Of a stretch of DNA of 64,000 bases, positions 7,874 to 17,344 are shown piece after piece. Every line of letters begins with the position of its first letter. Positions within the stretch are counted from its first letter, which is position 1. The notes beneath the pieces are model-generated. The model was not told where the DNA came from. It saw nothing but the letters and a program-made list of their open reading frames with translations, and did no database searches. The DNA is from Microbispora rosea subsp. aerata (GTDB taxonomy: Bacteria; Actinomycetota; Actinomycetes; Streptosporangiales; Streptosporangiaceae): the NCBI RefSeq assembly GCF_014647835.1, contig NZ_BMPY01000006.1, positions 124,001 to 188,000 on the forward strand. The letters run 5' to 3'. The translations under genes were made by a program, and so were the position numbers.

Positions 7874-9165
7874 ACAACGGCTGGCTGCTGTCCGCCGTCT
7901 TCCTGATCGTGGCTGGCGGTCTGCTGGCGAGCGCGGAGACGGCGCTGACCCGCATCTCCCGGGTGCGCGCCGAGGAGTTCGTCAAGGACGGCCGGCGCGG
8001 CGCCCCGCGGCTGCGGGCGATCGTCGCCGACCCGCCGCGCTACCTCAACCTGGTGCTGCTGCTGCGCCTGAGCTGTGAGCTCGTCGCGACCGTCATCACA
8101 ACGCTGCTGTTCATCGACTGGCTCGGCGACCGCGGGCAGGCGTACGCCCTGGCGGCCGTGGTGATGATCCTGGTGAGCTACGTCATCGTCGGGGTCATGC
8201 CGCGTACGCTCGGCCGCCAGCACGCCGAGCCGGTCGCGCTGGCGAGCGCGCCCATCGTGTACGGCCTGACCCGGATCTTCGGCCCGCTGCCCGAGCTGCT
8301 GATCCTGCTGGGCAACGCGCTCACCCCGGGCAAGGGCTTCCGCGAGGGACCGTTCACCTCGGAGGCCGAGCTGCGCGACCTCGTCGACCTGGCCGAGCAG
8401 CGCAGGGTCATCGAGCCGGACGAGCGGGAGATGATCCACTCGGTCTTCGAGCTGGGCGACACGCTGGTGCGCGAGGTCATGGTGCCGCGCACCGACATGG
8501 TGTTCATCGAGCGCGGCAAGACGCTGAACCAGGCGCTCTCGCTGGCCCTGCGCAGCGGGTTCTCCCGCATCCCGGTCGTGGGGGAGAACGAGGACGACGT
8601 GGTGGGCATCGCCTACCTCAAGGACATCGTCCGCCGCGTCCAGGACACCGGCGACGGCGCCACGCGGGTGGACGAGCTCATGCGCCCCGCGACGTACGTG
8701 CCGGAGAGCAAGCCGATCGACGAGCTGCTGCGCGAGATGCAGGCGCGGCAGATCCACCTCGCCATCGTCATCGACGAGTACGGCGGCACCGCCGGCCTCG
8801 TCACGATCGAGGACGTCATCGAGGAGATCGTCGGCGAGATCACCGACGAGTACGACCAGGAGGCCCCGCGGGTCGAGTGGCTGGACGACGGGGCGGCGCG
8901 GGTGACCGCGCGGCTGCCGGTCGACGAGCTCGGCGAGCTGTTCGACACCGAGATCGAGGTCGACGACGTCGACACCGTCGGCGGCCTGCTGGCGCACGCC
9001 CTGGGCCGGGTGCCGATCGCGGGCTCGGAGGCGGTGGTCGGCGGGCTGCGCCTGACGGCCGAGAACCTGGCGGGACGCCGCAACCGGATCAGCACGGTCG
9101 TCGTGCGCCGGGAGGAGCCCGCGCCGGACGACGAGGTCGTCACCGCCGACGCCGGCCACGAGTGA
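7870..9165 (+). CDS. CNNM/CorC (HlyC) family membrane protein with CBS pair
   Basis: A 431-residue protein of the hemolysin C / CorC family, linked in other bacteria to divalent-cation (Mg/Co) efflux. An N-terminal CNNM (DUF21) membrane domain with about four helices (1-150) is followed by a CBS pair (roughly 205-325, with [11 protein letters not shown] and [26 protein letters not shown]) and a C-terminal CorC_HlyC domain (about 340-425). It overlaps ybeY by four bases. The frequent label hemolysin is historical and no toxin activity is implied. Confidence 0.92.
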   Translation: MNNGWLLSAVFLIVAGGLLASAETALTRISRVRAEEFVKDGRRGAPRLRAIVADPPRYLNLVLLLRLSCELVATVITTLLFIDWLGDRGQAYALAAVVMILVSYVIVGVMPRTLGRQHAEPVALASAPIVYGLTRIFGPLPELLILLGNALTPGKGFREGPFTSEAELRDLVDLAEQRRVIEPDEREMIHSVFELGDTLVREVMVPRTDMVFIERGKTLNQALSLALRSGFSRIPVVGENEDDVVGIAYLKDIVRRVQDTGDGATRVDELMRPATYVPESKPIDELLREMQARQIHLAIVIDEYGGTAGLVTIEDVIEEIVGEITDEYDQEAPRVEWLDDGAARVTARLPVDELGELFDTEIEVDDVDTVGGLLAHALGRVPIAGSEAVVGGLRLTAENLAGRRNRISTVVVRREEPAPDDEVVTADAGHE

Positions 9166-9334
9166 CGGCCGGCCGCCCGGCCGTGCAAGCGCCTTTTAAG
9201 CGGGCTGCAAGCGTGCCCTGCCATCGTTGTCTCAGGCGCTCAGAAGGGGTTCGGGGCGCCTCGTGTTGGGGAGTCCGGCGCGCCGGGAGGGGGTTCGCGG
9301 CGCACCGGAGCTTTCCAGGGGGATCCGTAATCGG

Positions 9335-9372
9335 TACGGGGCTCTCATCCGAGTTCGGGGGAGAGCCCCGTA
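9335..9372. repeat. Perfect 12-bp inverted repeat, 14-base loop
   Basis: Arms TACGGGGCTCTC (9335-9346) and GAGAGCCCCGTA (9361-9372) are perfectly complementary. There is no T tract, so it is either a factor-independent terminator of the phoH-ybeY-corC transcript of the kind without a U-tail, or a leader structure or operator for the downstream lipoprotein gene, whose start is 72 bases on. The remaining 170 bases of this gap (9166-9334) show nothing I can name. Confidence 0.7.
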
Positions 9373-9443
9373 TTGATTACGCAATGTGATTACCCGCTCG
9401 CGCTCCGGGGAAGGAAAACCCCCGGCAAAGCGGGGAGGCGGGT

Positions 9444-10103
9444 ATGCGAATCGTCCACGCGGCCGTCGCGGGCTGCCTGGTCCTGGCCACCGGCGGCTGC
9501 GGCGCGGAAGCGGTCACCTACGCCGCCGTCCGGGCTCCCGGCGAGGCGGCGGACGTGAGCCGCCTGCGGACCGTGTTCGGCAAGATGGACGGCCTCCCCG
9601 ACGGGTTCTTCAGCCACGCCCGGTCGCCGTGGCGTCCGCCGTTCCGTCCCCGCTCCGGCGCGTGCCGCCTGCTGTTCGACGCGGCCGCGGGCAGGCTCCC
9701 GCCCGAGGGGCTGAGCGGCGCGACCGCCGTCACCTATCAGGGCGCGCACGCCGGCGAGCTGGCCGGGGTCGGCGTCGCCGTGTACGACGGCGGCGAGGCG
9801 GCCGTGCATCTCGCCGCCCTCCGGGACGCTCTCACCCGCTGCACGACGGCCGACGGCGGCACGCGGTTCGACCACCTGGCCGCCACGCGGACGCCGCTGC
9901 CCGGCATCGGCGGGCCGGACGCGGCCGCCAGGGCACTGGCCGGCCGGGTCGGCGGTTACCCCTACCGCATGCACGTGGTCGTCGCCCGCTCCGGCCACAC
10001 GCTGATCGCGTTCGTCCACGCGGGTCTGACCCCGCCCGACCCGGCCCGTACGGCCGAACTGGCACGGCTGCTCGTCCGCGAGGTCGGTACGCTTGACGCG
10101 TGA
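9444..10103 (+). CDS. Secreted lipoprotein, function unknown
   Basis: A 219-residue protein with a short lipoprotein signal peptide (MRIVHAAVAGCLVLATGGC; acylated cysteine about residue 19). The mature part has no domain that I recognise; it contains three further cysteines. A GGGGAGGCGGGT sequence just upstream of ATG 9444 is the ribosome site. Its TGA overlaps the GTG of the deaminase-like gene (GTGA at 10100-10103), tying it to the era transcript. It may be a surface sensor or scaffold, but that is a guess. Confidence 0.82.
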   Translation: MRIVHAAVAGCLVLATGGCGAEAVTYAAVRAPGEAADVSRLRTVFGKMDGLPDGFFSHARSPWRPPFRPRSGACRLLFDAAAGRLPPEGLSGATAVTYQGAHAGELAGVGVAVYDGGEAAVHLAALRDALTRCTTADGGTRFDHLAATRTPLPGIGGPDAAARALAGRVGGYPYRMHVVVARSGHTLIAFVHAGLTPPDPARTAELARLLVREVGTLDA

Positions 10104-10435
10104 CACAGACGCTGGACCCCGAGGACAACAAGATCATCACGCTGGCCAGGTCGGCGCGGGCGCGCGGCGGCACGCCCGAGGGCGCGGCAGTACGCGACGA
10201 GACCGGCCGGACGTACGCCGCGACCACGGTTGAGCTGCCCTCGCTACGGCTTTCGGCCCTCCAGGTGGCCGTGGCCATGGCGGTGTCCAGTGGGGCGAAG
10301 TCCCTGGAGGCGGCGGCGCTCGTCACCGAGGCGGACGACCCGGCGGAGCAGGACGTGGCCGTCGTCAAGGACATGGGCAACGGCACGCTGTTCCTCGCCG
10401 CGCCGGACGGCTCCCTGAAGGGCCGGTACGTCTGA
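10100..10435 (+). CDS. Cytidine deaminase-fold protein lacking the zinc site
   Basis: A 111-residue protein that aligns by eye to bacterial cytidine deaminase (GAAVRDETGRTYAATTVE corresponds to the substrate-binding FxGxNVE region). The catalytic CAE of active enzymes is replaced by SAL (SLRLSALQVAVA) and no PCxxC follows, so zinc cannot be bound in the normal way and deaminase activity is unlikely. Position immediately upstream of era is conserved in actinobacteria (recalled, not searched). Two bases separate its stop from the era GTG. Confidence 0.8.
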   Translation: MTQTLDPEDNKIITLARSARARGGTPEGAAVRDETGRTYAATTVELPSLRLSALQVAVAMAVSSGAKSLEAAALVTEADDPAEQDVAVVKDMGNGTLFLAAPDGSLKGRYV

Positions 10436-10436
10436 C

Positions 10437-11348
10437 GTGAACGCAGAACCCACCGGTTTCCGCGCGGGCTTCGCCTGCTTCGTCGGCAGGCCCAACGTCG
10501 GCAAGTCGACGCTGATGAACGCCCTGGTCGGCACCAAGGTGGCGATCACCTCGTCCAAGCCGCAGACCACGCGGCGGGCCATCCGCGGCATCGTCCACCG
10601 GCCGGACGCCCAGCTCGTGATCGTGGACACCCCCGGCTTCCACCGCCCCCGCACGCTTCTGGGGGAGCGGCTGGACAGCCTGGTGCTGTCCACGCTCACC
10701 GAGGTCGACGTCATCGGGTTCTGCGTCCCGGCCAACGAGCCGATCGGCAAGGGCGACCGGTTCATCGTGAACAAGCTCGCGGCGGTCAAGAAGACCCCGG
10801 TGGTGGCGGTCGTCACCAAGTGTGACCTGGCCACCCGTGAGCAGATCGCCAAGCAGCTCCTCGCGGTGTCCGAGCTGGCCGAGTTCGCGGAGATCGTCCC
10901 GGTGTCCGCGCAGGGCGGCGAGCAGCTCGACGTCCTCACCGACGTGTTCGTCAAGCGGCTGCCGGAGTCGCCGCCGCTCTACGCCGGCGGGGAGCTGACC
11001 GACGAGCCGGAGCAGGTGCTGGTCGCCGAGCTGATCCGGGAGGCCGCGCTGGAGGGCGTGCGCGACGAGCTGCCCCACTCGATCGCGGTGGTGGTGGAGG
11101 AGATGCACCCCCGGGAGGGCCGCGAGGACCTCCTCGACGTGTACGCCCACATGTTCGTCGAGCGGCCCTCGCAGAAGGCGATCGTCATCGGCCCGGGCGG
11201 CGCGAGGCTCAAGGACGTGGGCACCCGCGCCCGGCAGCAGATCGAGGCGCTGCTCGGCACCCGCGTCTTCCTCGACCTGCGGGTCAAGGTCGCCAAGGAG
11301 TGGCAGCGCGACCCCAAGCAGCTGCGGCGGCTCGGCTTCTACGACTGA
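10437..11348 (+). CDS. era: GTPase Era
   Basis: A 303-residue essential GTPase that binds the 3' end of 16S rRNA and checks 30S assembly. G1 GRPNVGKS (17-24), G2 region SSKPQTTR, G3 DTPGFH (about 64), G4 TKCD (about 124) and a C-terminal KH domain with VIGPGGARLKDVGTRARQQIE are all present. GTG start two bases after the previous stop. Together with ybeY and phoH it forms a ribosome-maturation group in this part of the window. Confidence 0.96.
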   Translation: MNAEPTGFRAGFACFVGRPNVGKSTLMNALVGTKVAITSSKPQTTRRAIRGIVHRPDAQLVIVDTPGFHRPRTLLGERLDSLVLSTLTEVDVIGFCVPANEPIGKGDRFIVNKLAAVKKTPVVAVVTKCDLATREQIAKQLLAVSELAEFAEIVPVSAQGGEQLDVLTDVFVKRLPESPPLYAGGELTDEPEQVLVAELIREAALEGVRDELPHSIAVVVEEMHPREGREDLLDVYAHMFVERPSQKAIVIGPGGARLKDVGTRARQQIEALLGTRVFLDLRVKVAKEWQRDPKQLRRLGFYD

Positions 11349-11354
11349 CGGCCC

Positions 11355-11840
11355 TCACCGGCGGCGCAGCAGCGCGACGGCGGCCAGCACGGCCAGCGCG
11401 ACCGAGGCGAGCAGCCCGGCGAACCAGCCGTACTGGATCGTCGGGTGCACCCGCAGCAGCCCGACCTGGAAGTCGAGCCGGCTTACCAGGTCGCGCGGGT
11501 CGGCGAGGAACATGGCCAGCGCGAAGGCGGCCACCGCGCCGGGCAGGATCGCCAGCCCGGTGAACAGCCAGCTTCGCATCGCGCCGAGCACGCCGAGCAG
11601 CATCGCGGTGATCCCGGCGCCGAGCACGAACCAGCCGGAGCCCGCGTCCACGCCGCGTACGGCGCGCGTGAGCGACGCGTCGATGACGCCGATTTCGGCG
11701 GTCAGGCCCGCCCACGGGAGCAGCGCGGTCAGGGCCAGCGCGAACCCCGCGACGAACACGCCGCAGGCGCGCAGCACACCGCCCACGCCGGTGCCTTGCC
11801 GCGGCCTGCCGAGGTGTTGCGTGGGTTCCGACACGATCAC
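11355..11840 (-). CDS. Four-TM membrane protein, function unknown
   Basis: A 161-residue protein with four predicted membrane helices (about 26-48, 72-90, 96-115, 136-157) and an alanine/leucine-rich composition. Both ends seem cytoplasmic (basic LLRRR C-terminus). Convergent with era, six bases apart. The start is a GTG at 11840 without a clear ribosome site. I recognise no family. Confidence 0.75.
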   Translation of the reverse strand: MIVSEPTQHLGRPRQGTGVGGVLRACGVFVAGFALALTALLPWAGLTAEIGVIDASLTRAVRGVDAGSGWFVLGAGITAMLLGVLGAMRSWLFTGLAILPGAVAAFALAMFLADPRDLVSRLDFQVGLLRVHPTIQYGWFAGLLASVALAVLAAVALLRRR

Positions 11841-12170
11841 CAGGCTACGGCGCGGGCCGTCAGGTTTCAGCCCCCGGCCGCGTCACCACACGGCGAGACC
11901 TGTCCACGACGACGCGGCGCGGGCCGGGCGAAGACGTCCACTCTCAGCGAGGCGTCATGGCGGGCTACCAAGGGCTTTCCGGCCGGCGCTCCCGCTTGGC
12001 CGCCGCACACCGACCCACGGACACTCGCGCGACCACAAGGTGGTTGTGCCGCCACATCCCGCCGGCATTCGTGCGACTTCAAGATCCTGGCGCCGTCACC
12101 CTTCGCGGCCGTGCGCTCGAGGCAGTTGTGCCGCCACATCCCGCCACGAGCACCCTGCGATCTCGAGTGC
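11841..12170. other. Intergenic region with a 21-bp direct repeat
   Basis: 330 bases between the four-TM gene and ureD, both read leftward. It contains GTTGTGCCGCCACATCCCGCC twice (12043-12063 and 12125-12145, 82 bases apart). On the minus strand the repeats lie in a frame with a peptide around MWRHNCLER and KSHECRRDVAAQPP that has a coding look but no start or domain, so it may be a decayed gene or a dispersed repeat. Confidence 0.55.
12043..12145. repeat. 21-bp direct repeat pair
   Basis: Two identical copies at 12043-12063 and 12125-12145 separated by 61 bases. They are the only exact long repeat I see in this gap. Confidence 0.85.
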
Positions 12171-12965
12171 CTACGCGGCCGGCGTGGCGGCCGGCGGGCC
12201 GGGTGGCGCACAGGCGGTCGCGGCATCCTCGCCGCGCAGCAGCCGCTCCCGGAGCTGCACGGCGTCCGCGCCGAGCGCGCAGACCTGCACGCCGGGACCG
12301 GTCAGCGGCAGCGCCGCCCAGCCGTCCCCCAGGACGGCACGCCGCTCCCGTCCGGCGCAGGGCGGGGCGGCCCGGGCCCAGGCGGGTCCCGCGAGGAGGG
12401 TCGAGCCGACGCACCGGGCGTCTCCGTAGACGGCCGGGCTGCCGGTCACCTCCTCCTCGCCGATCACGAGGTCGTGGCGGAGCAGGGGCCGTCCGGCCAC
12501 GGTCGCGTCGAACCGGGCGTGGCCGCGTCCCGGCCGTTCGCCGTGCCGCCCGAACACGATCTCCTCCCGCCAGAAGACCGTGGCGTCCTCGGCGAGCGAG
12601 AGCCGTACGACGAGCCGGTGGGCGCATCCGGCGGCGAGGACGGTCGGCTCGGGGGAGAAGCACAGGGAGGCGCCCGCGCCGACCCGGGCCCGTACGACCA
12701 TGACGGAGGGGGTGTCCGGGAGGCCGGGCAGCACCAGCGTCGCGGCCACCGAGCGGACCTCCAGCGACGTGCCGGGGGCGACGTCCACGGCGAGGTCGAG
12801 GTGATCTCCGCGCAGCGGGCCCGCGGCCGTCGAGACGATGTGCACCCGATGGGGGCCGGTCTGCCGCAGCGTCAGCGGCGGATCGGAGCGCAGCGTCTCC
12901 AGCCGGGTCCGCCCTCCGGCCGCGGCCTCCGTCCTGATCAGCGCACGCGCGGTGACGGCCGTCAT
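12171..12965 (-). CDS. ureD: Urease accessory protein UreD
   Basis: A 264-residue urease assembly scaffold that contacts the apo-urease and UreF-UreG and passes nickel to the active site. It has the family pattern [26 protein letters not shown], the central [13 protein letters not shown] and [13 protein letters not shown] motifs. Last gene of the urease operon; its ATG overlaps the ureG stop by four bases (12962-12965). The C-terminus ends in an alanine/proline-rich stretch. Confidence 0.93.
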   Translation of the reverse strand: MTAVTARALIRTEAAAGGRTRLETLRSDPPLTLRQTGPHRVHIVSTAAGPLRGDHLDLAVDVAPGTSLEVRSVAATLVLPGLPDTPSVMVVRARVGAGASLCFSPEPTVLAAGCAHRLVVRLSLAEDATVFWREEIVFGRHGERPGRGHARFDATVAGRPLLRHDLVIGEEEVTGSPAVYGDARCVGSTLLAGPAWARAAPPCAGRERRAVLGDGWAALPLTGPGVQVCALGADAVQLRERLLRGEDAATACAPPGPPAATPAA

Positions 12966-13708
12966 GCCGGCCGGGACACCGGAGCCCGCCGGGCGGCACG
13001 ACCGGCGGCACCGTGACCGGCGTGGCCGCCGGCGTGCTCGTGCGGCTCGCCGTGCTCACGCTGCCACGCGCCGACCATGTCCGTGACCCAATCCGCCACG
13101 GCGCGGGCGCCCTTGTCCTCCCTGATCGACGTGAACAGCACCGGTTTGCCGTCCCGTACGGCCGCCGCGTCGCGGGACATCACGGTCAGGTCGGCGCCGA
13201 CCATCGGCGCGAGGTCGGTCTTGTTGACCACGAGCAGGTCGGCCGAGGTCACCCCGGGCCCGCCCTTGCGCGGCACCTTGTCGCCGCCCGACACGTCGAG
13301 CACGAAGATCTGCCGGTCGGCCAGGCCCCGGCTGAACGTGGCGGTGAGGTTGTCGCCGCCGCTTTCGACGATCACGAGGTCGAGCGGCCCGAACCGGTCC
13401 TCCAGCGTTTCGACGGCGTCCAGGTTGGCCGCGATGTCGTCGCGGATGGCGGTGTGCGGGCAGCAGCCGGTCTGCACGGCGATGACGCGCTCGGGGTCGA
13501 TGACCCCCGCGCGGCGCAGGAAGTCGGCGTCCTCGGTGGTGTAGATGTCGTTGGTCACGACCCCGAGCCGCAGCGACGGCCCGAGACTGCGGCACAGCGC
13601 CGCCACCAGGGCGGTCTTGCCGCTGCCGACCGGTCCGCCGATGCCCAGGCGGAGCGCCCGCCCATGGGGATCGGCCGCGTCGTGGAGGTCGTCGTGGTAC
13701 GCGCCCAT
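12962..13708 (-). CDS. ureG: Urease accessory GTPase UreG
   Basis: A 248-residue SIMIBI GTPase that powers nickel insertion into urease. P-loop GPVGSGKT (25-32), the nickel-binding CPH (83-85), ESGGDNL and NKTDLAP are intact. Unlike many actinobacterial UreG proteins, the histidine-rich stretch ([15 protein letters not shown]) is at the C-terminus, followed by an Ala/Arg-rich tail. No ureE is present in the operon, so this tail may take over nickel storage. Overlaps ureD by four bases; 49 bases separate it from ureF. Confidence 0.95.
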   Translation of the reverse strand: MGAYHDDLHDAADPHGRALRLGIGGPVGSGKTALVAALCRSLGPSLRLGVVTNDIYTTEDADFLRRAGVIDPERVIAVQTGCCPHTAIRDDIAANLDAVETLEDRFGPLDLVIVESGGDNLTATFSRGLADRQIFVLDVSGGDKVPRKGGPGVTSADLLVVNKTDLAPMVGADLTVMSRDAAAVRDGKPVLFTSIREDKGARAVADWVTDMVGAWQREHGEPHEHAGGHAGHGAAGRAARRAPVSRPA

Positions 13709-13757
13709 ATGTGGGTACCTGCTCTTTCTCGTGCGGTGGCCGGTGCGGGGACGGACG

Positions 13758-14735
13758 TCAGGAGACGAACAGCTTCATCGGGTTGATCAGGTGTCCCTCC
13801 GCCAGGAGGTCGAGCGCGGGCGCGCCGTGCCCCGGCAGCGCGGCCCATCGCGCCCGCCACGCGTCCGGCCCGTCGTCCGGCTCGGCGTGCGGTTCGCCGT
13901 CTGGCCCGCCGTGTGCGGGGGCGGCGTCGCCGAGCGCCGCGCAGGCGGATCGGGCCGCCTCTTCGAGCGCGGGGGTGAGGTCGGAGAGCAGGCGGTGGAC
14001 GGCGACCGGGTCGAGGCCGAGGAGCCGCACGGCCGCCGTGGCCGGGCCGGTAACGGATGCGTAGGCGGCGGCGAGCGCGGCCTGGCGGGGAGCGCAGCCC
14101 GCGGCGGCAGCCGCCGCGCCCAGCGCGACGGGGTGATGCGCGCCCTCCGGCACGGCCCGCGCGAGCGTGTCCAGGGCGGCCGAGGGCCACATCCGCCGGG
14201 CCGTCCGCAGCAGGAGCCGCCCCTGCGTGCGCGCGGCCTCCCGCTGGGCGGGCGAGACGGTCCGGGCGTCGGCCTCGTCGTCCAGGCGCCGCCACAACTC
14301 CAGGCCGTCGCCGCCTCCGGACAGCCCGCGGACCCGGGTGTCGCCCTCGGTGTGGTGCCGTTCGGGCCGAGTCGCGGGTGTGCCGGAGGTGTCGCCGCCT
14401 CCGGACGGCCTCCGGGGGTGGGTGTCGGCGTCGCCTCGGGCGCGTCCGGCGGCGGCTTCGGAAGCCTCCCGGGCCGCCCGCGCGGCGGTGTCCGACACGG
14501 TGTCCGGCGACGTGTCCGAGAATGCGTCGCAGGCGGCCAGTTCGCATGCGGCGGCGGCGAGGGCGGCCGTGACGAGGCCGGTGGTGGCGAGCCTGCCGCG
14601 CAGGAACCGCGCCAGGTCGCCGGTGCCGGTGACCGTGCCCCGCCGTACGGCCTCCTCCACGCCGCCCGAGTGGGCGTGCCCGCCCGCCGGGAGACGGGAG
14701 TCGGCCAGCAGCAGCAGCGCCGCTTCCCCGTTCAT
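13758..14735 (-). CDS. ureF: Urease accessory protein UreF (with low-complexity insertion)
   Basis: A 325-residue all-helical urease activation factor that works as a complex with UreD and UreG. The N-terminus [19 protein letters not shown] and C-terminal [12 protein letters not shown] are diagnostic. The family is usually about 210-240 residues; here a Gly/Thr/Asp/Arg-rich segment (about residues 75-145) and an acidic segment near 285 account for the extra length, both likely disordered loops. One base separates its ATG (14735) from the ureC stop. Confidence 0.93.
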   Translation of the reverse strand: MNGEAALLLLADSRLPAGGHAHSGGVEEAVRRGTVTGTGDLARFLRGRLATTGLVTAALAAAACELAACDAFSDTSPDTVSDTAARAAREASEAAAGRARGDADTHPRRPSGGGDTSGTPATRPERHHTEGDTRVRGLSGGGDGLELWRRLDDEADARTVSPAQREAARTQGRLLLRTARRMWPSAALDTLARAVPEGAHHPVALGAAAAAAGCAPRQAALAAAYASVTGPATAAVRLLGLDPVAVHRLLSDLTPALEEAARSACAALGDAAPAHGGPDGEPHAEPDDGPDAWRARWAALPGHGAPALDLLAEGHLINPMKLFVS

Positions 14736-14736
14736 G

Positions 14737-16455
14737 TCAGAAGAGGAAGTAGCGCTGCGCCATCGGCAGCGACTCGGCCGGGGCGGGCTCGATCAGCTCG
14801 CCGTCCACGCGTACGGCGAAGGTGTCGGGATCCACCCGGATGTCCGGCAGGGCGTCGTTGAGGGGCATGGCGTCCTTGCGCCGGGCGCGGACGTCGGCCA
14901 CGGGGACCAGCCGCCTGCGCACGGCCAGCCGGTCGGCCAGGCCGTCGTCCAGCGCGAGCGGCGCGACGAAGTGGACCGAGGTCGCGGCGGCGGTGGCCGG
15001 GGCCGCGCCGAACATCGGGCGGGGGAACACCGGCTGCGGCGTCGGGATCGAGGCGTTCGCGTCGCCCATCTGCGCGTACGCGATGACGCCGCCCTTCACG
15101 ACGATGTCCGGCTTCACCCCGAAGAACGCCGGGCTCCACAGGACGAGGTCGGCGAGCTTGCCGGTCTCCACCGAGCCGATCTCCGCGTCCAGGCCGTGCG
15201 CGATGGCCGGATTGATCGTGTATTTGGCGACGTAGCGGCGGGCGCGGAGGTTGTCGGCGGGGCCGTCGCCCGGCAGCGCGCCGCGGCGCCGCTTCATCAC
15301 GTGCGCCGTCTGCCACGTGCGGATGACCGTCTCGCCGATCCGGCCCATGGCCTGAGAGTCCGAGCCGATCATCGAGATCGCGCCCATGTCGTGCAGGACG
15401 TCCTCGGCGGCCATCGTCGTGGGCCGGATCCGCGACTCGGCGAACGCCAGGTCCTCCGGGATGGCGGGGTTGAGGTGGTGGCACACCATGAGCATGTCCA
15501 GGTGCTCGTGGTGGGTGTTGACGGTGTGCGGCCGGGTCGGGTTCGTAGACGACGGCAGCACGTTGGCGTGGGAGGCCACCGTGATGATGTCCGGGGCGTG
15601 GCCGCCGCCCGCGCCCTCGGTGTGGTAGGCGTGGATCGCCCGGCCCGCGATGGCCCGCAGGGTCGACTCCACGAACCCCGCCTCGTTCAGCGTGTCGGTG
15701 TGGATGGCCACCTGCACCCCGGTGGCGTCGCAGACCCGCAGGCACGCGTCGATGGCGGCGGGGGTGGTGCCCCAGTCCTCGTGCAGCTTGAAGCCCGACG
15801 CCCCGGCCCTGAGCTGTTCGAGCAGCCCCTCCTCGCCGACCGTGTTGCCCTTGCCGAGCAGGGCCACGTTGACCGGGTAGGAGTCCAGCGACTCCAGCAT
15901 CCGGCCGAGATACCAGGTGCCGGTCACGGTGGTGGCCTTGGTGCCCTCGGCGGGGCCGGTGCCGCCGCCGATGATCGTGGTCACCCCGGAGGCCAGCGCC
16001 TCGTCCAGGAGCTGCGGGCAGATCAGGTGGACGTGCGAGTCGACCGCGCCCGCCGTGACGATCTTGCCGTTCGCGGCGAGGATCTCGGTGGACGGGCCGA
16101 TGACGAGGTCCGGGTGGACGCCGTCCATGGTGTCGGGGTTGCCGGCCTTGCCGATGGCGCGGATCCGGCCGTCGCGCACGCCGATGTCGGCCTTGACCAC
16201 ACCCCAGTGGTCGAGGATCACCGCGCCGGTGATGACGAGGTCCGCCGCGCCCTCGGCCCTGGTCGTGCGCGCCTGCCCCATCGACTCGCGGATGACCTTG
16301 CCGCCGCCGAACACGGCCTCGTCGCCGGCTCCGGCGGGCCCCATCGACAGGTCCTCGGTCACCTCGACGTACAGGTCGGTGTCGGCCAGGCGCACCCGGT
16401 CGCCGGTGGTCGGGCCGTACAGCGCGGCGTAGCGGGCGCGTTCGACGCTAGACAT
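14737..16455 (-). CDS. ureC: Urease subunit alpha (catalytic)
   Basis: The 572-residue catalytic subunit, hydrolysing urea to ammonia and carbamate at a di-nickel centre. Metal ligands are present: HVH (H141, H143), the carbamylated lysine in FKLHEDWG (K223), H252, H278 and the Asp in GSDSQAMGR (D366); the flap CHH (C325, H326) is also intact. I start at ATG 16455 ([14 protein letters not shown]) because this is the conserved family N-terminus; an upstream in-frame start would extend into ureB. It overlaps the ureB 3' end by eight bases. Confidence 0.97.
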   Translation of the reverse strand: MSSVERARYAALYGPTTGDRVRLADTDLYVEVTEDLSMGPAGAGDEAVFGGGKVIRESMGQARTTRAEGAADLVITGAVILDHWGVVKADIGVRDGRIRAIGKAGNPDTMDGVHPDLVIGPSTEILAANGKIVTAGAVDSHVHLICPQLLDEALASGVTTIIGGGTGPAEGTKATTVTGTWYLGRMLESLDSYPVNVALLGKGNTVGEEGLLEQLRAGASGFKLHEDWGTTPAAIDACLRVCDATGVQVAIHTDTLNEAGFVESTLRAIAGRAIHAYHTEGAGGGHAPDIITVASHANVLPSSTNPTRPHTVNTHHEHLDMLMVCHHLNPAIPEDLAFAESRIRPTTMAAEDVLHDMGAISMIGSDSQAMGRIGETVIRTWQTAHVMKRRRGALPGDGPADNLRARRYVAKYTINPAIAHGLDAEIGSVETGKLADLVLWSPAFFGVKPDIVVKGGVIAYAQMGDANASIPTPQPVFPRPMFGAAPATAAATSVHFVAPLALDDGLADRLAVRRRLVPVADVRARRKDAMPLNDALPDIRVDPDTFAVRVDGELIEPAPAESLPMAQRYFLF

Positions 16456-16792
16456 CGGCCCTCCCGTCGAGAGGCCCGGCCCACTCGGGACGCAGTCCGG
16501 GTACGACGCGCTCGCCCGCGAGCGGGACCAGCGTGACGTCACGCTCGACGCCCGGCTCGAACCTGACCGCGGTGCCGGCCGGGATGTCGAGACGGGTGCC
16601 CCAGGCCGTCTTCCGGTCGAACTCCAAGCCGGGGTTGGCGGCGGCGAAGTGATAGTGCGACCCGACCTGCACCGGCCGGTCGGCGGTGTTGACGACTCTC
16701 AGGGTGATCCGCTCCCTACCGGGGTTCAGCGGCACGTCGCCGTCGCCGCAGACGATCTCGCCCGGCGCGCCCTCGAAGCCCGGCGCGTTCAT
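16448..16792 (-). CDS. ureB: Urease subunit beta
   Basis: A 114-residue structural subunit of the (UreABC)3 urease. The family motifs [30 protein letters not shown] and [15 protein letters not shown] are complete. It is separate from ureA (67 bases apart), as usual for three-subunit bacterial ureases, and overlaps the ureC start. Confidence 0.96.
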   Translation of the reverse strand: MNAPGFEGAPGEIVCGDGDVPLNPGRERITLRVVNTADRPVQVGSHYHFAAANPGLEFDRKTAWGTRLDIPAGTAVRFEPGVERDVTLVPLAGERVVPGLRPEWAGPLDGRADV

Positions 16793-16859
16793 GCCGCCCC
16801 CTCGCCCGGCGGCTCGAACCGGCGGGAGCGGGGCGCGCCGGGGTCGCTGATCCGCCCGC

Positions 16860-17162
<303 letters not shown>

Positions 17163-17344
17163 GGCGGGACCATAAATACCCGCCGTTTCCCCCGCGTTAC
17201 CCGCGGATTTCGTACACGTATCCGGACGACGGTGAGCCTTCGCTAATGAGTTGTTAACGGCCGGGATTTCGGTGTGAAATACGGCGCGCTCACCTTTGCG
17301 GCAGACGGATCGGTGCGGGGGCCGTGGCGGCAAGGGAGAGACAA
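17163..17344. promoter_or_regulatory. Shared ureA-urtA divergent promoter region
   Basis: 182 bases between two operons for the same substrate, slightly richer in A/T than the genes. GTTAAC at 17253 followed after six bases by GATTTC, and GTTAC-N6-ATTTC nearby, are only loosely similar to the actinobacterial GlnR box (GTNAC-N6-GAAAC), so GlnR control is a possibility, not a call. Confidence 0.4.

Noticed and set aside
7870-9165. Hemolysin or toxin function for the CorC-like protein
   Set aside because: Name is historical; domains (CNNM, CBS pair, CorC_HlyC) indicate an ion-transport-related protein.
11445-13016. 523-codon plus-strand frame over the urease accessory genes
   Set aside because: Runs antisense through ureD and the neighbouring membrane gene; composition is shadow-like.
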